Notes under the pieces: model-generated
Database searches by the model: none
The model's input: the letters and a program-made list of their open reading frames with translations, nothing else
Told to the model about the DNA's origin: nothing
Shown: positions 36,860 to 45,643 of the stretch, piece after piece
Position numbering within the stretch: position 1 is the first letter of the stretch
Layout of the letters: every line of letters starts with the position of its first letter
Made by a program: the position numbers and the translations under genes
Source of the DNA: JBHELB01 sp041859045
GTDB lineage: Bacteria; Hydrogenedentota; Hydrogenedentia; Hydrogenedentales; SLHB01
Reading direction: 5' to 3'
NCBI GenBank assembly: GCA_041859045.1
Contig: JBHELB010000017.1
Span: 1-63,813, forward strand
Length of the DNA: 63,813 nt

Positions 36860-37564
36860 ATGCCGGTGAATAGGAAGCAATTGGCGGGACTGATCGATCA
36901 CACGTTGGTTCAGGCCTACGCGACGCAGCTCGACATCGATGAGTTGTGCGACGAGGCGGCGCAGAGTGGGTTTCGTGCGATCGTCGTGAATCCGGTATGG
37001 GTGCCGTATGCGGTGCAGCGGGTGGCGGGGCGTGGACTCCGGGTCGCGGCGTGTATCGGGTTTCCGCTGGGCGCGACGACGGCTCACGTCAAACTCGAGG
37101 AAGCCCGCGAGGCCGTGCAGCATGGCGCGTCGGAACTGGACGTGGTGATCAACCTTGGCGCGGTGAAATCGGGCTACGCCGACTACGTCGAGCGAGAGTT
37201 GCTTTCGGTTATTCGCGGCGTGCCGAACGTGCCGGTGACGGCGGTGCTAGAAATGAGTTTCTTCACGGAAGAAGAGGCACAGAAGGCGGCGGCGGCAGCG
37301 TTGCGTGCAGGCGCGGAATGCCTTCAGACCTCAACGGGCTACGGCGACGATGGTGCGACGCCCGAGAATGTGAAGCTACTACGCGCGGTCGCGGGGCCGT
37401 CGCGCAGCATCAAAGCGGCGGGCGGTGTGCGGACCTATGCCGACGTCGCGGCGTTTCTTGAAGCGGGCGCCGATCGTGTCGGGACAAGCACCGGCGTCAG
37501 CATCCTCGAGGAGTTTGACGCTGCGATCACGGCTCGAAGCGCAGATCTTCAATTCGAACCGTAA
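36860..37564 (+). CDS. Deoxyribose-phosphate aldolase (DeoC) homologue lacking the Schiff-base lysine
   Basis: 234 residues, full DeoC length, with the family layout: LIDHTLVQAYAT, SELDVVINLGAVKSG (Asp94) and IKAAGGVRTYADV (Lys185), then GADRVGTSTG. The key motif KTSTG that supplies the Schiff-base lysine reads QTSTG (Gln156, codon CAG 37325-37327). The usual VKVI-E strand also reads VTAVLE. It is therefore unlikely to be a normal class I aldolase and may be an inactive or re-purposed homologue. The start at 36860 matches the family. It directly follows the epimerase gene and overlaps the convergent glycosidase gene by 38 bases. Confidence 0.85.
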   Translation: MPVNRKQLAGLIDHTLVQAYATQLDIDELCDEAAQSGFRAIVVNPVWVPYAVQRVAGRGLRVAACIGFPLGATTAHVKLEEAREAVQHGASELDVVINLGAVKSGYADYVERELLSVIRGVPNVPVTAVLEMSFFTEEEAQKAAAAALRAGAECLQTSTGYGDDGATPENVKLLRAVAGPSRSIKAAGGVRTYADVAAFLEAGADRVGTSTGVSILEEFDAAITARSADLQFEP

Positions 37565-40163
37565 TCCCCGCGGATACGCACGGATCGAATCGCAACGAGG
37601 TGATCGCGCCGCGCCATTGGGGATTCTTGCCGAGACTAAGCGTGTACTCGTGGGGCTGGCCGTCGGTTTGGAGTGCAAAGCGCAGACTCGTGGCCTCGGA
37701 CGGCGGCGCGCCATCCACCGCCCAATAGAGCTGGCCTTCTTCACGCGGCGCGATGTTTCCCTGAAGTTGCATGCGCAACACCGCGCGCGTGGCTTGCTTT
37801 GCCTCGAACTGCGCCATGTCGATTGTGAGCGCGGGATCGTTGGTCGCCGTGCGGAAACACAACGCGCCGTTCTCGACGCGTAGCGCGTCGACGTTCATCA
37901 GCGCGCGCCAGCCGCCCGCGCCGTCCGCGAAGGCCCAGCGGGGCAACGCGGTGGCTGCGCCAACCTCGTAGGGGCCGAGCCCGACGTCTTCCGGCACAAG
38001 GTTGGGCGGCCACGCGGCAGGCTCGCCCTGGCCAAGCACCGCGCGCACGCTGTCTAGCATACTGAACCCGAATTCCGCGCAGGGCTCGAGATAACTCCCC
38101 TCGCCCCATTCATTCATTGGCCCGAGTAGAACAGGCGTGTTGTATTTTTCAGCAAATGCTTTCGCGGAACGCAACAGTTGCTCAAACAGGGCAGGCGTTC
38201 GTCCTTCGACGGACAGCGCCTTGTTCGGCGCCCAGGGGCGTTCATCCCAGCCTGAGTCGGCGGTCGGGAAAAACGTGAGCGCGCCCGCCGCAGCCTTCTT
38301 TCGCGCCCACGCGACAGGCGCGGTCTCGACGACATCGGCATAGCGCGCGCGGCGGATGTCGCGCGAGCGTGCAAGCGCATCGCCGAACTCGTGGTACTGC
38401 GTGATGCCGGAGTAGCCTTCCGTCTCGAGCATGCGGCACGCGGCCGCGTCGAAATCCGGCTGCAGGGCGACAAACGCAATTCCCTCTAGTCCGCGCTGCT
38501 GCGCCAAACGTTGTACTGCGTCGAAGGCCGCTCTCACTTGGGCGGAGCCGCCGAGGTCTTGTCGCAACCGATCGGGAGCCCATAGGAACACCGCGGGTCG
38601 CGCGCCAAGACGGTAATACGACGGCAGCGTGAAAACCTGGTCGAGCCAGTAACGGGCCGCTTGCTGTAGATCCGCGGCGGAATGCGAGCCCGGCGGGTTG
38701 TGGTTGGCCCACATCAGCGCGATACGCAATTGATCCCGGTAGCGCGCCTTGCGGTATGCATCGAGCCAATGCGTTAGCGTCTGCTGGCCTTTGCACCAAT
38801 ACCAATCCACGAGAAAGGCCGAGATGCCGTGTTCGACGGCCCACTTGATCTGCCAATCGACGACCTCGGCGCGCCCCTCGTCATACCAGCCCAGCAGCGG
38901 ACGCCGTTCCGGGGCAATACGGCGGATCGGGGCCCACTTTGCGGGCGATTCCCAGCCGGGGAAGTAGTACGCGAGCACCTCGGGCTTGGTTTTCACCGGC
39001 TGCGGTTCGGGGACATAGTCGGCCTTGGCGATAGGCTGGGCCGGAAGCACCGAGGCTTGGCTTTTCGCGCTGGAAGACAGGCCTTCCCCTTGCACCGTGG
39101 CGGTCAATTCTACCGTGCCAGTCGCGTTGGGAGTCCAAGCGAAAAAGAGGTCACGCATTTCACCGGGCGCGAGGCCGTCGATCGTTTGTGCAGGCAAAGC
39201 GGCGTCCCCCGCCTTGACCGTGCAGCGCGCGCCGTTTACGGGCAAGGCCCCCAGATTACGCACACGCACCATCACGCGCCCCGGTCTATCCTCTCGCGCC
39301 CAACCGCTCTCCTGCGCGAGCCGCTCGATATCGAGTCTTGTCGCATTCGGTGGGCGCTCAGCGAGTTCGACCGCGTCTACCTTCACGCTACCGTCGAGCG
39401 GTAGGCGCAATCCCACCGCGGCGATGGTTCCTGCCCATTCTTTACGCTCCTTCAGCGGGACGATGCAGGTCTGGGCGCCGCGGGCTGTGAAGGAGAAGTC
39501 GGCCGACTCGAGTCCGCCGTCGGCGCATATCCACAGGAACGACGCGGCGCCTTCCTGTTGTGCTTGCAGCGTGACGATGGCCCATGTGCGCGTGTTGGCG
39601 TCAAGGCGCAATGGCGGAGAGAGGTGATAGGGCGTGCCGGGCATCGTGAACCACGCGGGAGGCGAAGTCGTGAACGCCCAGCGTGTATCAAGATTTGGCG
39701 CGCGCCCTGCGGCCCAGTCTTTGATCGCGATGCGGCGGATTGCGAAACTGAGATCGGGGTAAAGATCGAGGCGCAACGTGCGGATGGATGTTTCCTTTTG
39801 CCAACACGGCGGCACACAGATGGTTTCGAACTGTCCGTCGCCGCGCACGGCGAAGCGCAGACTCTTTTCCTCGGTCAATCCGCCGAAAGGCCCACGCGTG
39901 TCGCCGGTCCAATACCACGCGCCCTGCCCAGGGCGACTTGCGCGCAACTCAACCTCGAGGTATTGCCACGGGGTCGTCGAGACTTCGAGTCCTTCGCGCG
40001 TCAACATCGGGTCGGCTCCGATGGTCTGTCCAGAGAGCGTCCCGGCCTCTACACGCAACTCGGCAATGTCGCGATTGGGCCGCCATGTGTTTGCGATGGT
40101 CTCGGACGTCCACTCGACCGGCTCCGTGGTTGACGCAAGCATGAGCAACACAGTGAGTAACAT
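37527..40163 (-). CDS. Secreted GH99/WbsX-like enzyme with beta-sandwich modules
   Basis: 878 residues starting with a short signal-like peptide (MLLTVLLMLA). Order: beta modules about 20-150 and 160-270, a CARDB/Ig-like module about 290-375, then a catalytic domain about 397-735 of the WbsX/GH99-like type. That domain has VLAYYFPGWESPAKW, AFLVDWYW, IALMWANHN and, at the end, PMNEWGEGSYLEP with likely catalytic acids. A last beta module (about 760-878) resembles the first (both have LYWAVDG/WYWTGDT and SLRFAVR/SLRFALQ strands). It probably acts on extracellular or periplasmic glycans. The 3' end overlaps deoC by 38 bases. The specificity is unknown. Confidence 0.8.
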   Translation of the reverse strand: MLLTVLLMLASTTEPVEWTSETIANTWRPNRDIAELRVEAGTLSGQTIGADPMLTREGLEVSTTPWQYLEVELRASRPGQGAWYWTGDTRGPFGGLTEEKSLRFAVRGDGQFETICVPPCWQKETSIRTLRLDLYPDLSFAIRRIAIKDWAAGRAPNLDTRWAFTTSPPAWFTMPGTPYHLSPPLRLDANTRTWAIVTLQAQQEGAASFLWICADGGLESADFSFTARGAQTCIVPLKERKEWAGTIAAVGLRLPLDGSVKVDAVELAERPPNATRLDIERLAQESGWAREDRPGRVMVRVRNLGALPVNGARCTVKAGDAALPAQTIDGLAPGEMRDLFFAWTPNATGTVELTATVQGEGLSSSAKSQASVLPAQPIAKADYVPEPQPVKTKPEVLAYYFPGWESPAKWAPIRRIAPERRPLLGWYDEGRAEVVDWQIKWAVEHGISAFLVDWYWCKGQQTLTHWLDAYRKARYRDQLRIALMWANHNPPGSHSAADLQQAARYWLDQVFTLPSYYRLGARPAVFLWAPDRLRQDLGGSAQVRAAFDAVQRLAQQRGLEGIAFVALQPDFDAAACRMLETEGYSGITQYHEFGDALARSRDIRRARYADVVETAPVAWARKKAAAGALTFFPTADSGWDERPWAPNKALSVEGRTPALFEQLLRSAKAFAEKYNTPVLLGPMNEWGEGSYLEPCAEFGFSMLDSVRAVLGQGEPAAWPPNLVPEDVGLGPYEVGAATALPRWAFADGAGGWRALMNVDALRVENGALCFRTATNDPALTIDMAQFEAKQATRAVLRMQLQGNIAPREEGQLYWAVDGAPPSEATSLRFALQTDGQPHEYTLSLGKNPQWRGAITSLRFDPCVSAGITVRIEDLRFEP

Positions 40164-40789
40164 GGTTCACCTCGCCGTAAATGTGAGTCTCTTTATAGCA
40201 GGTTGGGGGTGAATAGGACTAGAACTTGCGCGCGCCAACGTCAACTTACTCGGCGTGCGCAGCGCTGCGCGTTTTGCACCACTGAACGGATAACGATCTG
40301 AACCTACACGCCGCGTGAGTCGCAGGTGTCGCACAAAAAGGCACTGTTGGATTTTCTCCATCGCTCTCCGCGCTAAGCATTTGGAATCATTCAACGTTGT
40401 CGAAGAGGGCCTATTTATTGGGACGGAAAAGATTCGACTAGATATCTTTTCAGACTTGACAAGTGCGGCTTTGTGTGAGAAATTCTCAATGTGCTGTATT
40501 CTCGTAGTACAGATGGCCGGTGCGGGCCAAAAGGGATTTGGGGGTTGTCTCGAGCGAGGCTGTAAGGGCGCATTAGACACCTAAGCAGGGGATTCCCTGC
40601 GCAGTTGAATGGTCTTTCTTTGTCTGGAGGCAAAGGGCGGTGTTTGTACGCCGATAGCGAGGCGGACGTTGGGAGCGGACCAACGGAGGTCGGGGAGCAG
40701 GCGTTTCAGACATATAGGGCGTTTTGTGCAAGGGGTAGAGGCTCAAAGCGAGCGAGGGGAAGCTGGGGCTTCCCGGAAAGGAACGCGAG
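40164..40789. other. Long leader region before the SGNH protein gene
   Basis: 626 bases without a convincing gene; a possible 89-codon frame lacks support. It contains a candidate promoter (40456-40484), a perfect GCGCAGCGCTGCGC palindrome near 40258, and a GCAGGG/CCCTGC hairpin near 40585-40600. This implies a 5' leader of about 300 bases for the downstream gene. No riboswitch class is recognised. Confidence 0.45.
40456..40484 (+). promoter_or_regulatory. Possible promoter for the SGNH protein gene
   Basis: A consensus -35 (TTGACA, 40456-40461) is followed after 17 bases by GAAATT, a poor -10. The -10 overlaps a GAGAAATTCTC palindrome, which could be an operator or chance. Confidence 0.35.
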
Positions 40790-43645
40790 ATGGGACGGCA
40801 TTTTAGACCACGATTCCGACTGTTGGTGCTTCTGGGGGTGCTTTTGGCCGTGCTGGGCGGCACGGCGGCCGAAGCGACCACGAACCGCGTCCTGCTGGTG
40901 GGTGATAGCTGGACGGGGGCGATGTGGAGCTATCGAAACCTGCGTGACACGTTTGTGGCGGCGGGCTTCAGCGATCCGGTGGAAAAAGGCGATGTGACCG
41001 CGATCGGCGGAACGACCGCGTCGTGGTGGGCGCAGCCCGCGAACCTGGCCCTGATCACGAGCGAGTTGAACAACAACCCGACCATCGACATGGTCCATCT
41101 CAGCATGGGGGGCAACGACTTCTTGGCGGGCCAGTCCAGTGGCGGCTGGTACCTGACCATGGGTTCGTCCGCGGAGAACACGCTGTTTAACACGATCCAG
41201 AACAACATTGAGATCGTGATTCAGCACATCCTGAACATCCGTCCGACGGCCCACATCGTGATTTGCAGCTATGACTACATCAATCTGTGGGACACGCTGA
41301 ACATCCAGGCCAATCAGTTGCTGTGGGCCAACCTCGGCTCGCCGACCCCGCGTCAGTTGAACGAAGCCCTTATCCGCTTGGGCGAACGTCAACGCGATCT
41401 GGCGCAGGAATACGGTGCGGCGGTGACCTATGTGAACAACTGGGGTCAGATGCACCTGTATGAAGGCTACAATGCGGTTTTCGGTCCTGCTGCGTATGCG
41501 GCGCCGTGGGGCCACCCCAGCTATCCGTGGGAGAAGTCGACGTGCGGCGGCAACAACGGCGACGACGCGATTCACCTGAACGACCACGGCTACGACATCA
41601 TCGCCCTGAATTGCTGGGTGAATTTCTACCGTTACTTCATCGACCCGGCCGCGGGCAGCCTGCCGACCGGTATCGACGACTACTATCCCGCGATGCCTCC
41701 GGCGGATTACCAGACGCTGTTCTACGATGGATTCGAAGGCGGCTATGGCAATTGGCTCACCAGCGGCGTCACGTTGAAGGCGCTCAATACGTATTGGGGC
41801 ACCTATTCGCTTGAGCTGGACAACAGCGACTATGCGATCCGCGCCCAGAGCACGGCGGGCTACGAGAACGTGAAGATTTCGTATGCCAACTACACCAGCG
41901 GCTACGATCTGCTTCCGCAGGACAAGAGCCACATCGAATACACGACGAACTACGGCTCGAGCTGGAACATCATCCAGACCTTCACGGCGAATACCGGCTG
42001 GACGGCGCGCGAGCACCTGCTGCCGGGCACCTGCACGAACAATACGTTGTTCGGTATCCGCTATCGTTCGCAGACCAACAGCGGCAGCGACGATGCGTGG
42101 TTGGATGAAGTTCGCATTCAGGCGACCGCGATTCCGTACACCCTGTACACGCTGACCGCGCGCGCGGACGGTGCGGGCACGGTGGGCGTGAGCCCGGGCG
42201 CGTACTACGGCAACAACCAGTACATCGCGGGCACGAACGTCACGTTGACGGCGACACCGGTTAACGGCTGGACCTTCACCGGCTGGTCGGGCTCGATCAG
42301 CGGCACGACGAACCCGGTTGTTGTTACCATGAACGCCGCCAAGAACATCACGGCGACGTTTGTGGACGCCTCGGGCCGTCCTGGCTTGACCGCCGACCAG
42401 ACCGACTGGATGAAGTGGGTAAGCTGGAACTACCTCAGCGCCACGTGGCCGGTCGCGAACGCGACGCAGAACACGGCGATGTACAACAAGGCGATCGAAG
42501 CCCAGACCGTGTTCAACACCTACCAGCAGCCGTATGGTCAGGCCGCGAACATTTGGTACACCGACTACACGCGCTCGACCATCGGCGAATACCACGCCAT
42601 CGGCGACAGCACGACGTTCTTCGGGTACTACCTGGGCGGTCTGTGCAACAAGTACGCCGTCACGGGCGACTCGACGACGTTGACCCTGATCAACAACGCC
42701 CTTGACACCCTTGACTGGTTGACCCTGTGCACAGGCAAAGCCGGTTACATTCCGCGTTTCGTCGGTCTGACGAACGACGCGGCGTATCAGTCCTACTACC
42801 AGAACTACGGCAACGGCTACGACACCTGCGTCGCGCCGTGGCAGAACTACACGTGGTTGGACTACAGCTCGCGCGACACGTACACGGGCGCCGCGTTTGG
42901 CTTGGCGAACGTGTGGATTCACGTGGGCGACTCCGCCACCCGCGCGAAGTGTCAGACGATCACCGAGCGTATTCTGGACTGCCTGATCGCCGACTCGTGG
43001 AACGTCGTCAGCCCGAACAGCCAGTTCACCAACCTGACGCCGGGCTTCGTGGCCATGTGGCAGCGTCTGGCGATCTCGATGAACGATCCGAAGTACGGCT
43101 CGCAGACCAGCTACGGTACGTGGTTCGGCCTGTGGCACGACACGGGCGGCATGGACGGTCATGACAAGTATTTCGCCGATTACTTCGCGAACGTGTTGAA
43201 CACCTGCAGTCTGTACCTCGTGCGCAAGCTCGAGACCAACCAGGACAAGATCAACACGCTGAACGACCATCTGCTGAAGTGCGCCGAGACGCAACTCGGC
43301 GACCACCTGAACGCGCACATGGCGGCGTGCTACGTTGGCGCCACTGGCGACTACACCCGTAACGTCCCGCGCGGCGTGCTGCAGGGCGGCATGATCGATC
43401 TGCCGTCGCAGGCGTACTGGATGATCGCGGTCGACAACAGCACCAACCCCGCGTACCCGCACAAGGATGCGGACAACTCGCTGTACACCATTCTCCCGCA
43501 CGACAAGGTGCGTGGCGAGTACGTGTGGCAGAACAGCCCGTGCGACCTGGCCGGTGGGGCAAATGCGCCGATCGCGTACATGATGCTCGACCGGTTCGTT
43601 CCGTACTGGATGGGTCGTCAGTGCGGCGCCATCGCGGCTCCGTGA
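40790..43645 (+). CDS. Large secreted SGNH hydrolase multidomain protein
   Basis: 951 residues with a signal peptide (to about residue 28). The N-terminal SGNH/GDSL domain has GDSWTG (Ser40), GGND (107-110) and DAIHLNDHG (Asp259, His262), a complete catalytic set for an esterase or deacetylase. A beta-sandwich follows (about 305-450). Next is one Flg_new_2-type bacterial repeat (about 452-527, ending with AKNITATF). The C-terminal 420 residues (about 530-951) are aromatic and helical, perhaps an alpha/alpha barrel, and are unrecognised. AAAGGAA precedes the ATG. The codon choice is very biased: no TTA, CTA or TCA codon for about 900 codons. That explains a long antisense frame and suggests strong expression. 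It may deacylate polysaccharides. Confidence 0.88.
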   Translation: MGRHFRPRFRLLVLLGVLLAVLGGTAAEATTNRVLLVGDSWTGAMWSYRNLRDTFVAAGFSDPVEKGDVTAIGGTTASWWAQPANLALITSELNNNPTIDMVHLSMGGNDFLAGQSSGGWYLTMGSSAENTLFNTIQNNIEIVIQHILNIRPTAHIVICSYDYINLWDTLNIQANQLLWANLGSPTPRQLNEALIRLGERQRDLAQEYGAAVTYVNNWGQMHLYEGYNAVFGPAAYAAPWGHPSYPWEKSTCGGNNGDDAIHLNDHGYDIIALNCWVNFYRYFIDPAAGSLPTGIDDYYPAMPPADYQTLFYDGFEGGYGNWLTSGVTLKALNTYWGTYSLELDNSDYAIRAQSTAGYENVKISYANYTSGYDLLPQDKSHIEYTTNYGSSWNIIQTFTANTGWTAREHLLPGTCTNNTLFGIRYRSQTNSGSDDAWLDEVRIQATAIPYTLYTLTARADGAGTVGVSPGAYYGNNQYIAGTNVTLTATPVNGWTFTGWSGSISGTTNPVVVTMNAAKNITATFVDASGRPGLTADQTDWMKWVSWNYLSATWPVANATQNTAMYNKAIEAQTVFNTYQQPYGQAANIWYTDYTRSTIGEYHAIGDSTTFFGYYLGGLCNKYAVTGDSTTLTLINNALDTLDWLTLCTGKAGYIPRFVGLTNDAAYQSYYQNYGNGYDTCVAPWQNYTWLDYSSRDTYTGAAFGLANVWIHVGDSATRAKCQTITERILDCLIADSWNVVSPNSQFTNLTPGFVAMWQRLAISMNDPKYGSQTSYGTWFGLWHDTGGMDGHDKYFADYFANVLNTCSLYLVRKLETNQDKINTLNDHLLKCAETQLGDHLNAHMAACYVGATGDYTRNVPRGVLQGGMIDLPSQAYWMIAVDNSTNPAYPHKDADNSLYTILPHDKVRGEYVWQNSPCDLAGGANAPIAYMMLDRFVPYWMGRQCGAIAAP

Positions 43646-43677
43646 TAGAGTCCGCGTAGCATCGCGACGTTTCCGCG

Positions 43678-43712
43678 AAGGGACGCCCGAAAGGGCGTCC
43701 CTTCCTTCTTTT
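43678..43712 (+). terminator. Rho-independent terminator of the SGNH gene
   Basis: An 11-bp perfect stem, AAGGGACGCCC (43678-43688), with a GAAA loop and its complement at 43693-43703, is followed by CCTTCTTTT. Strong and correctly placed after the stop. Confidence 0.92.
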
Positions 43713-43797
43713 GCCGAGTACCTATTTCCCCTGCGGCGCGCCCTGTGCTACGATTCGGCTTTGGCGCAAGCGCACTCGCCCAACAGGAGGAATTGTC

Positions 43798-45132
43798 ATG
43801 TCGAGTATGCCTTGGGGGGATATCACGCGAATCACGTCCGGTCGCAGCCGCCGCGCGTCCACGTGGGACACGACCGGCGGAAACGACGATTGCTGGCGCA
43901 TCGAGCCCGGCCAGACCGCCGTGCTTGCGGATATCCCCGGCGCGGGACGCATCACGCATATTTACTTCACCATGATCGACCCGAACCCGTTGGACTACCG
44001 CGACGGCGTCTTGCGGATGTACTGGGACAGCGAGGCCACCCCGAGCGTCGAGGTGCCGCTCGGTGATTTCTTCTGCATCAGCAACTGCACCGTGCGGCAG
44101 TTCTCCTCACTGATGATGGCGGTGAACCCCGGCTGCGGTCCGTACGGCGTTAACATAGGTCCAAACTGCTATTTCCCGATGCCGTTCGCCAACGGCGCAC
44201 GCATCGAATTGGTCAATCAGAGCGCGCGGGTGTTCGGCGGCGCCCTCGGACGCGTGTGGTGTCACATCGACTACGAGGCGTATCCCGATGGCCGTTTGCC
44301 CGAGGACACCGGGCGCTTCCATGCGCAGTGGCGGCGCGAATGTCTTACCACCGTGCATGAAGCTCCTTGCAGCAAGCGCGGCGCGTTCCCGCTCATCAAC
44401 GACACGGGCAAGGACAACTACGTGATGCTTGAGGCCGAGGGCGAAGGGCACATCGTGGGGCTTCACCTCCAAGTCGACAACGTGCAGGGCGGCTGGTACG
44501 GCGAGGGCGACGACATGGTGTTCATCGACGGCGAGACCTGGCCGCCGTCGATTCACGGCACGGGCTCGGAAGAGATTTTTGGCGGCGGCGCCTGCCCGGA
44601 CAAGGAGTACGCAGGCCCCTATACCGGATTCCACCTCATCGAGAACCGGAATGGGCAATCGTTTTCAGGAAAAAACGCCATGTACCGCTGGTACCTGCAC
44701 GATCCCATCCGCTTCGGCACGTCGGTGAAGATGACCATCGAGCACGGTCATGCGAATGACTTCGAGAACGACTATTCAAGCGTGGCCTACTGGTACCAGC
44801 ACGAGCCGCATGCGCCGTTCCCCGCGCTGCCGGACCTCGCCGGGCGACGGCCGATACTCCCGCGTGCGTGCTACAAGGCGTTGGCGAAATATGCGGCGTG
44901 TACGTCCATCATGCTCGAGTACCAGGAACCGTTCGTGTTCGACAACGTGCAGCCGCCGGAGTGGCTCGAAGGGTTCAAGCAGCGTGTGTACATGGGTAAC
45001 AGCCGCATCACCGAGAAGGACTACCCCATGGCCGAGGCGCTGTTCGACGCGGCGCTCGAGATCGCGGCACGGCATCGCACCATACCGGCTCTTGTTGATG
45101 AACCCACGCCCCCTGCGGGCATGAAGGACTAG
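43798..45132 (+). CDS. DUF2961/GH172-type glycoside hydrolase
   Basis: 444 residues with no signal peptide visible. The fold is the viral-jelly-roll pair of DUF2961, now GH172, whose studied members act on fructan or arabinofuranosyl linkages. Visible family motifs: an ITHIYFTM strand, a GDFFCI region, the VDNVQGGWYGEGDDMVFIDGE stretch and GTGSEEIFGGG, whose Glu residues are the likely acid/base and nucleophile. The start at 43798 follows CAGGAGGAA; upstream frame residues do not fit. It lies between the SGNH protein gene and a small membrane protein gene. The exact substrate is not decidable from sequence. Confidence 0.88.
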   Translation: MSSMPWGDITRITSGRSRRASTWDTTGGNDDCWRIEPGQTAVLADIPGAGRITHIYFTMIDPNPLDYRDGVLRMYWDSEATPSVEVPLGDFFCISNCTVRQFSSLMMAVNPGCGPYGVNIGPNCYFPMPFANGARIELVNQSARVFGGALGRVWCHIDYEAYPDGRLPEDTGRFHAQWRRECLTTVHEAPCSKRGAFPLINDTGKDNYVMLEAEGEGHIVGLHLQVDNVQGGWYGEGDDMVFIDGETWPPSIHGTGSEEIFGGGACPDKEYAGPYTGFHLIENRNGQSFSGKNAMYRWYLHDPIRFGTSVKMTIEHGHANDFENDYSSVAYWYQHEPHAPFPALPDLAGRRPILPRACYKALAKYAACTSIMLEYQEPFVFDNVQPPEWLEGFKQRVYMGNSRITEKDYPMAEALFDAALEIAARHRTIPALVDEPTPPAGMKD

Positions 45133-45209
45133 GCGGGGCAGCTGTGCTATTCTTGCCGCTGGACTGGGGCGCGCCGACGCTTTGCGTCGGCTGAAAGGAG
45201 AAGAGAGCG

Positions 45210-45602
45210 ATGGAAACAGGCGCGGCTTTGCGTCCACACGAAACCCAAACGCCCAATATCCCCATACCGCTCGGGGGGCTGCTGGCCGCGGGAGTGTTGT
45301 GGCTGGTCATTTTTCTTGCGAGCATCTTGGTCCTGCCACGATTTTTTGCGCTGTTCCACTCCTTGGGCGCCCCTGTGCCGTACCTTGTTGGCGCAGTCAA
45401 CTTTCTGCAGTCGTTTCCCGGTCTTCTTGTCCAGATGTTTGTGGGCGCGGTGGTCGTGATTGTCTATTGCGTTGTTGCCCGGTCGCCCAGGGCGGCGAGG
45501 ATATTCACACGGATACTGATCTACGGGCAGTTGGTGATAGTGCTCGGCATCGTATGGACTATCGTTTTCGCGATCGTGGGCCTTTCAGAGCCTGTTAATT
45601 AA
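45210..45602 (+). CDS. Small membrane protein resembling a GspF/PilC fragment
   Basis: 130 residues with three membrane helices (about 22-45, 68-90 and 102-125). The segment VLPRFFALFHSLGAPVPYLVGAVNFLQSF resembles the conserved region of type II secretion GspF/type IV pilus PilC proteins, but only this small unit is present. The start ATG 45210 has AAAGGAGA upstream. hemL starts 41 bases after its stop. No other secretion genes are nearby. The similarity may be coincidental; function unknown. Confidence 0.75.
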   Translation: METGAALRPHETQTPNIPIPLGGLLAAGVLWLVIFLASILVLPRFFALFHSLGAPVPYLVGAVNFLQSFPGLLVQMFVGAVVVIVYCVVARSPRAARIFTRILIYGQLVIVLGIVWTIVFAIVGLSEPVN

Positions 45603-45643
45603 GCGGCGGAGCGAATCGGACCAAGCTTGAAAAGGAGCGCGGC

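Noticed and set aside
37551..37575. tRNA-like GGTTCGAA sequence
   Set aside because: It is part of the deoC/GH99 overlap palindrome; no acceptor stem or cloverleaf can be drawn.
40315..40584. 89-codon frame in the SGNH leader
   Set aside because: Unusual composition, no ribosome-binding site, overlaps candidate promoter; unlikely to be translated.
40706..43501. 931-codon minus-strand open frame opposite the SGNH gene
   Set aside because: It is exactly in antisense phase with the sense gene, is rich in Arg, Val and His without domains, and is explained by avoidance of TTA, CTA and TCA in the sense gene.
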